Source: Paenibacillus sp. BSR1-1 (lineage in GTDB: Bacteria; Bacillota; Bacilli; Bacillales; Cytobacillaceae). Taken from it: a DNA stretch of 64,000 bases. The notes beneath the pieces were generated by a model. That model was not told the DNA's origin. It searched no databases and worked only from the letters and a program-made list of their open reading frames with translations. How positions within the stretch are numbered: the first letter of the stretch is position 1; every line of letters begins with the position of its first letter. Shown here one piece after another: positions 51,202 through 59,611 of this stretch. Made by a program: the position numbers and the translations under genes. The stretch lies in assembly GCF_030403775.1 (NCBI RefSeq), contig NZ_JAQMWQ010000004.1, forward strand, positions 186,001 to 250,000, in the 5' to 3' direction.

Positions 51202-52185
51202 TTAACGGCGTTTTTTATTATTTGCCTTTGAAATTCTTCCTAATAAGAATGCACCTGCAGCTACACCGATAATGGTATTCGTTTTCTTATTAAACACTTG
51301 CTTAGCAACAAGATTTAAATTTTGCGGTCTTTCTGCAAGACGTCTCATGAAATAGCCATACCAGTCATTTCCAAAAGGTACATACGTACAGAAGTTGTAG
51401 CCTTCTTTTGCCAGGTCAAGCTGCATGTCTTTTCTGAAACCATAAAGCATTTGAAACTCGAATTTATCATTTGGAATATCGTTCTTTTTAACAAATTCCT
51501 TCACATGATTAATAATACGGTGATCATGGGTAGCAATCGAAGTAAATTTTCCATTGACTAAATGCCATTCGATTAGCTTAATAAAGTTTTTATCAATATC
51601 TTTCTTATCTTGATAAGCATACTCTTCAGGCTCTTTATAAGCACCTTTTACGAGACGTAAACGATAATTTTTGTATTTTTCAAGGTTTTCTTGCGCTTCG
51701 TAGAAGTAAGCTTGAATAACAGTACCTACATTCCCATATTCCATAGACAATTCATCTAATAAATCAAACGAAGGCTTAAGATGGCCGTAATCTTCCATGT
51801 CAAAATTAACAAAAATCCCGTAGTTGTTCGCAAGATGAACAATTTCTCGTAAATTACTTAAGCAAAAAGAATAATCAATATCCAATCCTAATTGGGTTGG
51901 TTTTAAGGAAATATGAGCATCGACCTTATTTTCATGAATGGCCTCAATAACCTTAAGAATTTGCTCTTTAGCTTTTGTTGCCTCTTCTTTTTCAAACACA
52001 AACTCGCCAAGATTATCGACTGTTGCTGAAATACCGTGCGCATTTAATTCTTTAATACTTTTAATCGTTTCTTCGATAGTGGTTCCGGCAACAACACTTT
52101 GCGCTCCTAATTTAAGCCCGTATTTCTTTGCAGCACTATTTAGAAATTGGTTTTGTGATAAACCCATAAAGAAATCTTTTAACAT
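51202..52185 (-). CDS. Proline dehydrogenase (PutB/FadM type)
   Basis: 327 aa, FAD-dependent oxidation of proline to pyrroline-5-carboxylate. Barrel residues: SLKPTQLGLDIDYSF, FVNFDMEDYGH, VIQAYFYEAQENLEKYKNYRLRLVKGAYKEPEEYAY, SIATHDHRIINHV, FQMLYGFRKDMQ, VPFGNDWYGYFMRRLAERPQNL. The usual partner, P5C dehydrogenase, is not next to it. Upstream (52186-52507) is a 322-base gap with the FtsZ terminator and no gene. Confidence 0.92.
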   Translation of the reverse strand: MLKDFFMGLSQNQFLNSAAKKYGLKLGAQSVVAGTTIEETIKSIKELNAHGISATVDNLGEFVFEKEEATKAKEQILKVIEAIHENKVDAHISLKPTQLGLDIDYSFCLSNLREIVHLANNYGIFVNFDMEDYGHLKPSFDLLDELSMEYGNVGTVIQAYFYEAQENLEKYKNYRLRLVKGAYKEPEEYAYQDKKDIDKNFIKLIEWHLVNGKFTSIATHDHRIINHVKEFVKKNDIPNDKFEFQMLYGFRKDMQLDLAKEGYNFCTYVPFGNDWYGYFMRRLAERPQNLNLVAKQVFNKKTNTIIGVAAGAFLLGRISKANNKKRR

Positions 52186-52469
52186 TACAAAAACTCCTTT
52201 GTTGTATGAATAGTATCATTATAGCATACGCTTTCATAAAAAATTATTTTGCGAATTTTCCTACAATAATTAATTCATAATCATTATTTTTGGTAACATC
52301 CTATTTTAAATCATATATAGCTTGGTAATATTGATTATTCCACCAATGAATAGTATATCTCTTTCTCGAAAAAAATTATTCAAAATGGCCGTGTTAAACT
52401 TGGCTGTTGATTTGTGCTTCAATCAACAGTGTTAAAAAATTAAAAATAACCTTTAACACAGCATTCAAA

Positions 52470-52499
52470 TTAAAAGACTGCCGAGTGACACTCGGCAGC
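52470..52499 (-). terminator. Terminator of the ftsZ-like gene
   Basis: Minus strand CTGCCGAG-TGTCA-CTCGGCAG followed by TCTTTTAATTT. The remaining gap down to 52186 also shows a CTGTTGATT/AATCAACAG hairpin (52404-52429), otherwise nothing. Confidence 0.8.
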
Positions 52500-52507
52500 C
52501 AAAAGAT

Positions 52508-53671
52508 TTATCTTCTATTACGATTTCGCAGGAATGTTGGAATATCAAGTGTTTCCTCGGGTTCCATCCATTGTCTGCCATTATCATGTCTTCCATTATC
52601 ATGTCTTCCATTTTCAGGCTGAGATTCTTCATTTGCCTTCTGTTCTTTTATCGTTTCTCTTTGTGATGACGGCTTTGTCCCTAACAGGTTTGAAGCTGTG
52701 TTTAATCTAGTGCGTTCTTTATCATCAAAACCAGTAGCAATAACCGTAATCATGATTTCTTCCTTTAGACTATCGTTAATGATGGAACCAAAAATCATAT
52801 TTAATTCGTGATCTGCGGAAGAAGCAACAATATCCGCTGCCTCCTGAACTTCATACAAGCTTAAATTGCTTCCGCCTGTAATATTCATGAGGACACCTTG
52901 TGCCCCGTCAATGGACGTTTCGAGTAACGGACTGGAAATCGCCTTTTTAGCAGCCTCCGCAGCGCGGTTAGGCCCTTTTGCAACCCCAATCCCCATTAAT
53001 GCCGTTCCCTGGTTAGACATAATAGTTTTAACATCAGCAAAGTCAAGGTTTATTAATCCTGGGACGGCTATTAAATCCGAAATTCCTTGGACACCCTGAC
53101 GCAGGACATTATCGGCTTCGCGGAAGGCTTCGATCATAGGCGTCTTTTTATCGACAATCTGCAATAAGCGGTCATTTGGCACAATAATTAAGGTATCAAC
53201 CGCGTTCCTCATAAACTCGATTCCGCTTGCTGCGTTTTGTGCACGCTTTCGTCCTTCAAATCCAAATGGGCGTGTAACAACACCAATCGTTAATGCGCCG
53301 AGATCATGAGCGATTTCTGCAATGGCTGGGGCCGCTCCCGTTCCTGTTCCGCCGCCCATTCCGGCCGTGACAAAGACCATGTCAGCTCCCTTTAATACCT
53401 CTTCTAGCTGTTTTCGGCTCTCCTCTACTGCTCTTCTGCCGACTTCTGGATTAGCACCTGCTCCTAAGCCTCTTGTTAATTGTGCACCAATTTGCATTTT
53501 AATCTCTGCTTTTGATAGATTAAGAGCCTGGGCATCTGTGTTAACTGCGATAAATTCAACGCCTTGAACACCCGCTTCAATCATTCGGTTAACAGCATTA
53601 TTTCCGCCGCCGCCAACGCCTATTACTTTAATTCTTGCGATTTGATCTATATCCATATCCATATCCCACAT
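52508..53671 (-). CDS. ftsZ: FtsZ, second copy outside any division cluster
   Basis: 387 aa tubulin-like GTPase. GTP motif [14 protein letters not shown]-terminal nucleotide loop [20 protein letters not shown]7 loop [13 protein letters not shown], and the C-terminal peptide [14 protein letters not shown] for FtsA/SepF binding are intact, so it should polymerise. The N-terminus ([15 protein letters not shown]) and linker (with a repeated NGRHD) differ from the usual Bacillus form. Start ATG 53671 with GGAGGAATGAAC; ATG 53677 is too close to that site. Neighbours are proline dehydrogenase and ferredoxin, not ftsA or mur genes. The main copy is presumably elsewhere. Confidence 0.93.
   Translation of the reverse strand: MWDMDMDIDQIARIKVIGVGGGGNNAVNRMIEAGVQGVEFIAVNTDAQALNLSKAEIKMQIGAQLTRGLGAGANPEVGRRAVEESRKQLEEVLKGADMVFVTAGMGGGTGTGAAPAIAEIAHDLGALTIGVVTRPFGFEGRKRAQNAASGIEFMRNAVDTLIIVPNDRLLQIVDKKTPMIEAFREADNVLRQGVQGISDLIAVPGLINLDFADVKTIMSNQGTALMGIGVAKGPNRAAEAAKKAISSPLLETSIDGAQGVLMNITGGSNLSLYEVQEAADIVASSADHELNMIFGSIINDSLKEEIMITVIATGFDDKERTRLNTASNLLGTKPSSQRETIKEQKANEESQPENGRHDNGRHDNGRQWMEPEETLDIPTFLRNRNRR
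52581..52610. repeat. Exact 15-base tandem repeat inside the FtsZ linker
   Basis: TTATCATGTCTTCCA occurs twice in a row and encodes the NGRHD repeats; a decayed third copy lies at 52571. Slippage could change the linker length. Confidence 0.8.
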
Positions 53672-53842
53672 GTTCATTCCTCCAATTTATCAAAACCTAT
53701 AATGTAACTAATCAGAAAATAATAGAATAATTCCCTATGATTAGAAAAGGTTATTGTTATGTATTTTTAGATACTTTTTAATATTTTAGCAAAATTATCG
53801 TGTTTTTTATATAGTCCAGTGGTCATTCTCCTCCAAAAAATG

Positions 53843-53874
53843 ATAAAAAAAGCTGTCGAATGACAGCTTTTTTA
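53843..53874 (-). terminator. Terminator
   Basis: AAAAGCTGTC-GAAT-GACAGCTTTT with T and A runs, at the end of the CxxH/CxxC gene. 53700-53842 shows no gene. Confidence 0.78.
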
Positions 53875-54069
53875 TGAGGTGCGTGAAATCATGGACGAAT
53901 TTTGGAATTCTTTATAGTTTTTAAATTTTATTGGCTGATGGGCATAATAGATTTTTGCATGTGCAGGTTTTTCACAAAATGAACATTTGATATGGTAGGA
54001 CGCCTTGCTAATATGGGGAATATCTAAGAATGATAACACTTCTTTCATATGACTGTTACAGGCCCACAT
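53872..54069 (-). CDS. Small CxxH/CxxC zinc-ribbon-type protein (BA_5709/YyzF-like)
   Basis: 65 aa. Four metal-type ligands: CNSH near the start and CSFC at about residue 31, the pattern of the CxxH/CxxC family of Bacillus. ATG after TAGGGGTGAGAAC. Function of the family is not known; it does not overlap its neighbours. Confidence 0.78.
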   Translation of the reverse strand: MWACNSHMKEVLSFLDIPHISKASYHIKCSFCEKPAHAKIYYAHQPIKFKNYKEFQNSSMISRTS

Positions 54070-54088
54070 GTTCTCACCCCTATAAAAA

Positions 54089-54439
54089 TTATTTTACGGC
54101 TGATGCTTCCTTTTGCAGTTTATCCGGCTTTCTTTTTTTCACTTGTTCTGTGATATCATCATCCCATGAAATTGAAATATCACCATTAGTTACAAAGGTC
54201 TGGCATCCTAATCGATATCCTTCCCCTAACCATTCTTCACCCAATTTTCTTCTTTCTTGGACCTTAACATTATCAAGGAATTCTGCACCATTTTCCGCTT
54301 TAAAAACGCATGTGCCGCAAATACCCCCGCCACATCGATTTGGGAGTTCTCCATCGTAACGAAGAGACATTCTCAAAATATTTGAATTCTCTGGAACCTC
54401 TAATTGTTTATTACTGTTTATGAAATTTATTTTAGGCAT
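54089..54439 (-). CDS. [2Fe-2S] ferredoxin, first copy
   Basis: 116 aa plant-type ferredoxin. Cluster motif LPNRCGGGICGTC (C-x4-C-x2-C) and distal Cys in YRLGCQ, with a beta-grasp order. ATG 54439 after AGGGAGGAAAAAGAC; the frame to 54478 lacks a site. A TTGGTATACAA operator lies 29 bases upstream. Ends in Lys-rich tail. Likely donor of electrons to the haem-oxygenase-like enzyme of the same regulon (inference). Confidence 0.88.
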   Translation of the reverse strand: MPKINFINSNKQLEVPENSNILRMSLRYDGELPNRCGGGICGTCVFKAENGAEFLDNVKVQERRKLGEEWLGEGYRLGCQTFVTNGDISISWDDDITEQVKKRKPDKLQKEASAVK

Positions 54440-54467
54440 GTCTTTTTCCTCCCTAAGATTTATCTTC

Positions 54468-54485
54468 TTGGTATACAATATACCA
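54468..54485. promoter_or_regulatory. TTGGTATACAA operator, ferredoxin 1 (site a)
   Basis: TTGGTATACAA (54468-54478), followed by a second half TATACCA. Shared with sites at 59435, 59507, 60415, 60932, 61584 and 61655. Candidate GntR box. Confidence 0.65.
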
Positions 54486-54537
54486 TAATTTTAATTTTCA
54501 GACAATACAAAACTTTTAATTTATTATTCTGTATTTG

Positions 54538-54578
54538 TAAAAAATGAAGACCACAACCTTAGTGATGGCGTGGCCTTC
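54538..54578 (-). terminator. Terminator of the gntR gene
   Basis: Minus strand GAAGGCCACGCC ... GGTTGTGGTCTTC followed by ATTTTTTA. Confidence 0.72.
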
Positions 54579-54584
54579 GTAAGC

Positions 54585-55289
54585 TTAATTGGGGGATCTC
54601 AATTTATCCCTTTTATTAAGCTTTTCTTTTACATTTTCCATATAATTGATATATGCCTTTTTAGAGTTTTCAATATGAATTCTCATTAAATACTCAGCCA
54701 TATCGGATTCCTTATCTCGTAAGGCTTTCATTATATCGATATGTTCCTTTAATGATTCTTTTCTTCGCCCTGGAGTCTCATACCCCATATTCGCCGCCAT
54801 ATGAATATAATCAATCAGACCGGAAAGAATTTCGAATAATTTAGGACTCTTCGAAGCTTTATTGATTAGTTGATTCATTTGAATATGTTCAAAATTAAAG
54901 TTCTCTTCCGCCAGTCTTTCCAATTCCATTAGCTCTTTGATTTTTTGATCTAATTCCAGCTGAGTGCTCTTATCCATCTTTTGTGCTGCCAATTTTACCG
55001 CTAAAACTTCCAATGAGGAAAGGATGGTAAATACCTCAATGACTTCTGTTTCAGAAATGTTCGTAACCACGACACCTTTCCTTGGAACGGTTTTAACAAA
55101 ACCCTGCGATTCCAGTCGGAACAAAGCTTCGCGAATTGGAGTACGACTAATATTTAATCTCCCCGCAAGCTCTCTTTCGATCAGCCGATCACCAGCTTTA
55201 AATTCTCCTTCGAGAATCATTTCCTTCAAATAAAGATAGGCATGTTCTCGTATTGATAAAAGATTGTTTTCCTCCCATCTTGTTTCCAT
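54585..55289 (-). CDS. GntR-family regulator, FadR/FCD type
   Basis: 234 aa. Winged HTH: LSIREHAYLYLKEMILEGEFKAGDRLIERELAGRLNISRTPIREALFRLESQGFVKTVPRKGVVV, then the helical FCD domain (residues 80-225: EVIEVFTILSSLEVLAVKLA ... HIQMNQLINKASKSPKLFEILSGL ... LKEHIDIMKALRDKESDMAEYLMRIHIENSKKAY) with the His residues that bind metal. Last gene of the operon ALDH-hbpS-chr-chr-gntR. FCD-type regulators bind T-GTA-TAC-A-type symmetric sites; the TTGGTATACAA boxes of this region fit. Ligand unknown. Confidence 0.9.
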   Translation of the reverse strand: METRWEENNLLSIREHAYLYLKEMILEGEFKAGDRLIERELAGRLNISRTPIREALFRLESQGFVKTVPRKGVVVTNISETEVIEVFTILSSLEVLAVKLAAQKMDKSTQLELDQKIKELMELERLAEENFNFEHIQMNQLINKASKSPKLFEILSGLIDYIHMAANMGYETPGRRKESLKEHIDIMKALRDKESDMAEYLMRIHIENSKKAYINYMENVKEKLNKRDKLRSPN

Positions 55290-55336
55290 TACCCCACCCG
55301 CTTATTTATTAAAGTATTTTCCTTAAGTTTATCCGC

Positions 55337-55867
55337 TTATGATAAAAAAATCCCTCCATAAAACAATGCGCAAACAATCACCAGTGAAGGGTGAATCTTT
55401 AGCCTGATTAAAGCGAAATAGCTAATGCATGCTAAGAGTAAAAGATGAAAAACACCACTTTTTTCAAACGCGGTTAAAAAGAATTGATAGGCCATAACGG
55501 CGAGTAAAATGGCAATAATCGGCTGTACAGATTTTGTCATGAGTTTAATTTTGGAAGAATCCTTAAATAGATTGACAAACTTAAATAACAAAATAACAGC
55601 CAGAGCTGAAGGAAGAATAGTGGCCGCCAGCGCAATAATGGCACCAGGAATTCCTGCCAATTGATAACCGATAAATCCTCCCATTTTAGTGGCAATAGGT
55701 CCCGGTAAAGCATTGGCGATCGCTAATATATCACCGAATTTGGATACAGTCATCCAATGATAATGATTAACCACTTCATTCTGAATTAATGGAATCGTTG
55801 CAGGTCCTCCGCCGTATCCTAATAAATTTGCAATAAAAAATGACCAGAAAATATGCCAATAAATCAT
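55337..55867 (-). CDS. Chromate-transporter-family membrane protein, second half
   Basis: 176 aa, six or so hydrophobic segments; CHR motif LGYGGGPATIPLIQNEVVNHYHWMTVSKFGDILAIANALPGPIATKMGGFIGYQLAG. The start overlaps the upstream stop by four bases (ATGA). The two half-size proteins form one transporter. Name is by family; in this operon a role in anion or organic acid export is as likely as chromate. Confidence 0.85.
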   Translation of the reverse strand: MIYWHIFWSFFIANLLGYGGGPATIPLIQNEVVNHYHWMTVSKFGDILAIANALPGPIATKMGGFIGYQLAGIPGAIIALAATILPSALAVILLFKFVNLFKDSSKIKLMTKSVQPIIAILLAVMAYQFFLTAFEKSGVFHLLLLACISYFALIRLKIHPSLVIVCALFYGGIFLS

Positions 55868-56460
55868 GAGCTTTTTTCCTTTCTCTGTAGAAGAACATTC
55901 GTCTCAGGTGAAGCCGCTTTTTCTTTACGGTCGGCAATCAAATAAGCAGCAATTAGAAAAACGGCGATTAAAATCCCTGGATGTACACCGAGAAATTGAA
56001 TAAATACTAAAGAAACGGCTGAAAGTATCACCATTTTCGACAATCCTAAGCCTTTGCGTCCATTTTGGAAAAAACGGTAAGCCATCTCTAATAACATAAA
56101 TCCAATGACGGGCGTTACCCCTTGCACCATTCCGCTTACAATTGGAGATTTTCTAAAGGAATAAAGCACCCCTAACAATCCAATCATGGCAACGATGGAT
56201 GGGAGAATGTGAGCAAGGATGGCAACTGTTGCTCCTAAAGACCCTTTTACCTTGTATCCGATATAGGCTGCCATTTTGGTTGCAATCGGACCAGGTAAGG
56301 TATTGGCTAACGCTAAAATTTCCCCAAATTCCTCTTCAGTCATCCATTTATATTTTTGAACAGCTTCAAATTCAATCAACGGAATCGTAGAAGGACCACC
56401 TCCATATCCAGTAACGCCTGTGCGTGCAAACCCTATAGCCAACTCAACATATGGTTTCAG
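55864..56460 (-). CDS. Chromate-transporter-family membrane protein, first half (CTG start)
   Basis: 198 aa from CTG 56460, chosen because AAGGGGGAGAATCAA stands seven bases before it and the protein then starts as family members do (KPYVELAIGFARTGVTGYGGGPSTIPL). The frame is open for a further 30 codons to 56550 but no ATG/GTG/TTG there has a site. CHR motifs TGYGGGPSTIPLIEFEAVQKYKWMTEEEFGEILALANTLPGPIATKMAAYIGYK. Ends in a Lys/Glu-rich tail. Confidence 0.8.
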   Translation of the reverse strand: MKPYVELAIGFARTGVTGYGGGPSTIPLIEFEAVQKYKWMTEEEFGEILALANTLPGPIATKMAAYIGYKVKGSLGATVAILAHILPSIVAMIGLLGVLYSFRKSPIVSGMVQGVTPVIGFMLLEMAYRFFQNGRKGLGLSKMVILSAVSLVFIQFLGVHPGILIAVFLIAAYLIADRKEKAASPETNVLLQRKEKSS

Positions 56461-56504
56461 TTGATTCTCCCCCTTAATTAACAAAATTCCCCGTTGATTA
56501 ACAT

Positions 56505-56541
56505 GGACCCCATTCTGTCTATAAGACAATGAATGGGGTCC
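56505..56541. promoter_or_regulatory. Hairpin between hbpS and the chr genes
   Basis: GGACCCCATTC and GAATGGGGTCC, 11-base perfect arms, 15-base loop. No T run follows on the minus strand, so it may be an mRNA processing or stability element rather than a terminator. Confidence 0.5.
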
Positions 56542-56549
56542 AGCTTCCA

Positions 56550-57029
56550 TTATTTTTTTATATCAGCTTCAGTAACGACCTCAAGGCCCTCACCTTCCAC
56601 AAACTTTTGCAGTGCTGTTAATGCAGCAGTCCCAACGGCTGTATCTTGTTCCCCGTTTCCGCCGCTGACACCAATTCCCCCGACCACTTCACCATTTACC
56701 ACAATCGGGAAGCCGCCAACAAAGATAGCAAATTTGCCGGGAAGCATTTGATTAATACCAAATGCTTCGTTTCCAGGGAGTGCAGGTCCATTTGGTTCTT
56801 TGTTAAATAAATGGGTGGACCGCTTATGACCCGAAGCCGTATAAGCTTTCGCAATCGCGATTTCTGGACCAGTGATGCGTGCACCATTCATTCGTTCCAG
56901 CGCAATCAGGTTCCCTCCATCATCAACAATAGCAATGGTCTCAAGCACATTGATTTCCTCTGATTTTTTCTTAGCCGCCTCAATCATGATTTTTGCTTCT
57001 TCTAATTCTAATTTTAATGCTGTTTTCAT
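56550..57029 (-). CDS. HbpS/GlcG-family haem-binding-type protein
   Basis: 159 aa of the GlcG/HbpS (DUF336) fold: LELEEAKIMIEAAKKKSEEINVLETIAIVDDGGNLIALERMNGARITGPEIAIAKAYTA, FGINQMLPGKFAIFVGGFPIVVNGEVVGGIGVSGGNGEQDTAVGTAALTAL. ATG after AAGGAGAGATTCATCC. Family members sense or store haem or act in glycolate and propanediol operons; here its role beside the aldehyde dehydrogenase is open. Confidence 0.87.
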   Translation of the reverse strand: MKTALKLELEEAKIMIEAAKKKSEEINVLETIAIVDDGGNLIALERMNGARITGPEIAIAKAYTASGHKRSTHLFNKEPNGPALPGNEAFGINQMLPGKFAIFVGGFPIVVNGEVVGGIGVSGGNGEQDTAVGTAALTALQKFVEGEGLEVVTEADIKK

Positions 57030-57043
57030 GGATGAATCTCTCC

Positions 57044-58519
57044 TTAATAGCCAATATAGACTGTTTTTAATTGGGTAAAGAACTCTAAACCGACTCTTCC
57101 AGATTCACGGAAGGTGGAAGTGCTTGATTTTTTCAGACCGCCAAAAGGTGCGTTCATTAAGTTGCCCGTTGTCGTTCGGTTTACCTTAACCGTTCCTGCC
57201 TGAATATCCTTAGTAAATTGGTTAGCAACTTTTAAATTATTGGTGACGATGGAAGCAGATAAACCATACTCAACATCATTCGCAATGGCGATGGCTTCTT
57301 CATATGTATCTACTTCTATCACAGCAATAACAGGACCAAAAATTTCTTCTTTGGCAATCCGAGAATCCGGATTTACATTCGTGAAAATCGCTGGCTGAAC
57401 AAAGTATCCTTTTTGGTACTCTGCATCTGTTAAGGCATTCCCGCCAAAGGCCAATGTGGCACCATCTTCTTTACCATATTGAATATACTTTAGGACATTA
57501 TTGAACTGTTTTTCATTGGCAAGTGGACCAATTTTTACGCCTTTTTCAAATCCATTTCCAATTTTAAGAGCGCTGGTTTTTTCTATAAGCTTTTGAACAA
57601 ATGCCTCTTTCACTTCTTTTAAAACGATCACACGGCTTGTTCCAGTACACGCTTGCCCGGTTATGGAAAAGCCTCCGTTTACAGCCAAGCTTGCGGCCAA
57701 ATCAAGATCTGCATCCTGCATAACGATGAGCGGATTCTTCCCCCCGAGCTCCATTTGGGTGCGGGTTGTAAAAGATGCTTTTCGATGAATATCTTCCCCA
57801 GCACTAGTAGATCCGGTAAAAGTGACTGCCCTTACAGCCGAATGAGTTACCAATAAATCGCCCACATCGGAAGCTTTTCCTGTTACAAAGTTAATGACGC
57901 CTTTTGGAATCCCTGCTTGATATAGAGCTTCAACTAATCTGAATGCAATTAGTGGTGTATCTGACGAAGGTTTGAATACCACAGTATTTCCAGTAATTAA
58001 AGCAGGTGCTATTTTTCTGGCTGGAATCGAAAGGGGAAAATTCCAAGGAGTTATGACACTCACCACTCCAAGCGGCTCTCTTTCCGTCGATACCTTCATA
58101 TTTGGATCATCATTTGGGAAAGTTTCGCCCGTAAAAGTCTGCCCTTCCACTGCATAAAACCGGAGCGTTTGCGCCGAGCGAAGGACCTCATTTTTAGCAT
58201 CATCAATGTGTTTTCCTTCTTCGCGTGTCAACTCTTCGGCTACCTTAGCGGCATTTTGTTCCAGAATGCTGGCAGCCTGATTTAAAATCGCTGCACGTTT
58301 AGATGGTGCTGTTTGGGACCATGCCGGAAAGGCTTTTTGTGCTGCCTCAATCGCCAAACGGACGTCCTGTTCATTTGAAGCTTGGAAAACCCCCACAATT
58401 TCAGCTTTATTTGCGGGGTTTACACTATTAAACGTCTTATGGCTAACAGATTCCTGCCACTCGCCATCTATTAAATTATTGAATGTTTCTATTTTAGTAG
58501 TTAACACATTTATCACCAT
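57044..58519 (-). CDS. Aldehyde dehydrogenase (NAD(P)-dependent, non-acylating)
   Basis: 491 aa. Complete ALDH: NLIDGEWQESVSHKTFNSVNPANK, VITPWNFPLSIPARKIAPALITGNTVVFKPSSDTP, FTGSTSAGEDIHRKA, ELGGKNPLIVMQDADLDLA, catalytic Cys in GFSITGQACTGTSRVIVLKEV (about residue 290), and EEIFGPVIAVIEVDTYEEAI. Close to the ketoglutaric-semialdehyde/vanillin-type group; the C-terminus ends FFTQLKTVYIGY. ATG 58519 or 58522, or GTG 58507 (GGTGAT site), are all possible starts. A terminator-like hairpin separates it from the oxidase gene. Confidence 0.88.
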   Translation of the reverse strand: MVINVLTTKIETFNNLIDGEWQESVSHKTFNSVNPANKAEIVGVFQASNEQDVRLAIEAAQKAFPAWSQTAPSKRAAILNQAASILEQNAAKVAEELTREEGKHIDDAKNEVLRSAQTLRFYAVEGQTFTGETFPNDDPNMKVSTEREPLGVVSVITPWNFPLSIPARKIAPALITGNTVVFKPSSDTPLIAFRLVEALYQAGIPKGVINFVTGKASDVGDLLVTHSAVRAVTFTGSTSAGEDIHRKASFTTRTQMELGGKNPLIVMQDADLDLAASLAVNGGFSITGQACTGTSRVIVLKEVKEAFVQKLIEKTSALKIGNGFEKGVKIGPLANEKQFNNVLKYIQYGKEDGATLAFGGNALTDAEYQKGYFVQPAIFTNVNPDSRIAKEEIFGPVIAVIEVDTYEEAIAIANDVEYGLSASIVTNNLKVANQFTKDIQAGTVKVNRTTTGNLMNAPFGGLKKSSTSTFRESGRVGLEFFTQLKTVYIGY

Positions 58520-58530
58520 CATTTCTTTAT

Positions 58531-58582
58531 AAAAAATAGCCGCCATTTAAACCTTAAACTGCAAGATTAAATAGGGCGGCTT
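58531..58582 (-). terminator. Terminator/attenuator between the oxidase and aldehyde dehydrogenase genes
   Basis: Minus strand AGCCGCC ... GGCGGCT followed by ATTTTTT. Partial read-through would link both halves. Confidence 0.7.
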
Positions 58583-58644
58583 GTAAAGGAAGCGGATTCA
58601 AAAATGGCCTTTTGAATCCATATTATTATTAACTAGCTTTAAGA

Positions 58645-59376
58645 TTATTTTGCTTCTACTAAAGCTCCCAAATCCTGCTCTAAGTACTCTCTCCATAATC
58701 CATCCATATACATGCGGCGCATTTTTGCTCCTGTTCTAACTACTTCTAGACAGCGTTGCTGTAATTCTGGAGTATCGGCATGATCAAGAACGATTTTGTA
58801 ACCACGCTCACCATGGATTTCATCAGAAACGATGTGTAAATCGAAGAATTCAATTTCTTCATCCGTAAATCCATATTGTTCACGTAATGCAGGAGTTTGC
58901 TTCCGATAAATGTCAGGTACTTGAGATTCTAATCCTACTACTAAAGCAGCTGTTGCAACTACGAAATTTTCACGAGCAGCAACCGCGAAACACCAGCTTT
59001 GAAGCCCAAGTGTGGTTGGAGCCATATTTTGTGGATTAATCACTCGTTCACGCGTTGTGCCACAAGCTTCGGCAAAACGAATCAGCAAATCAGTATGGCG
59101 GTCAGCTGCGATTTCTTCTTCATACATGTTTTGCAATGTGAAATCCTTTGCCGCTTCAAATTTTGGATCGGTTGGAGTATTGTGATAGATATACGCTAGG
59201 TAATCTGCGAAAGGTCCAACATAGTGGTAGTGGTTTTCAGCCCATCTAGCAAAGTGTTTTCTTTCTAATTTTCCTTCAGCCCATGCTAATGTAAAAGGAG
59301 CCTTTTGGCTATGATTTCCTTTAATAGCTTCTTCCAGTTGTTTGCGAAATTCGTCTTTTGAAAGTAATTCTGTCAA
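58645..59376 (-). CDS. Haem-oxygenase-like putative metal oxidase (TenA/PqqC fold)
   Basis: 243 aa from TTG 59376, chosen because GAGGAGGAGATTACA precedes it. All-helical TenA/PqqC/HDO pattern. Candidate metal ligands in the order seen in haem-oxygenase-like diiron oxidases: Glu48/His51 (AENHYHYVGPFADYL), Glu87 or Glu88 with His94 (MYEEEIAADRHTD), Glu150 (VVGLESQVP), Asp185/His188 (IVSDEIHGERG). The TenA catalytic Cys is not where expected, which argues against thiaminase. Two ferredoxins under the same operator could supply electrons. Reaction unknown: oxidative C-C or C-N cleavage is a plausible guess. Confidence 0.82.
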   Translation of the reverse strand: MTELLSKDEFRKQLEEAIKGNHSQKAPFTLAWAEGKLERKHFARWAENHYHYVGPFADYLAYIYHNTPTDPKFEAAKDFTLQNMYEEEIAADRHTDLLIRFAEACGTTRERVINPQNMAPTTLGLQSWCFAVAARENFVVATAALVVGLESQVPDIYRKQTPALREQYGFTDEEIEFFDLHIVSDEIHGERGYKIVLDHADTPELQQRCLEVVRTGAKMRRMYMDGLWREYLEQDLGALVEAK

Positions 59377-59434
59377 TGTAATCTCCTCCTCAAAATTTAT
59401 GTAGCTGACCAAGTTGATCTTGGTATTTGATATT

Positions 59435-59517
59435 TTGTATACCAAATGAGTTTAAAAATAAAAGATTGTCAGATATTATCTAGCATTCTGTCGGTTTTTT
59501 TCTTATTTGGTATACCT
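59435..59517. promoter_or_regulatory. Two TTGGTATACAA-type boxes before the oxidase gene (sites b, c)
   Basis: TTGTATACCAA (59435-59445) and TTGGTATACCT (59507-59517), 72 bases apart, plus a half-site TTGGTATTT near 59420. Two full sites could loop. Confidence 0.65.
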
Positions 59518-59611
59518 TAATTAAATAGTAACCTATTTATTTTCGTTTGTAAATATAATTTTTAGAATTTTTAAAAGATTATTATAATCTGATAATTAGT
59601 GGGTGCCTGAT

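Noticed and set aside
52211..52240. ATGAAAGCGTATGCT before proline dehydrogenase as a cre box
   Set aside because: Only 11 of 14 positions match.
58645..59376. Thiaminase TenA or pyrroloquinoline-quinone synthase PqqC
   Set aside because: No thiamine or PQQ gene is near, and the ligand pattern fits an iron oxidase better; kept as an alternative only.
59601..59610. GGGTGCCTGA, half of the hairpin element at 48131
   Set aside because: Only one arm, nine or ten bases; chance match likely.
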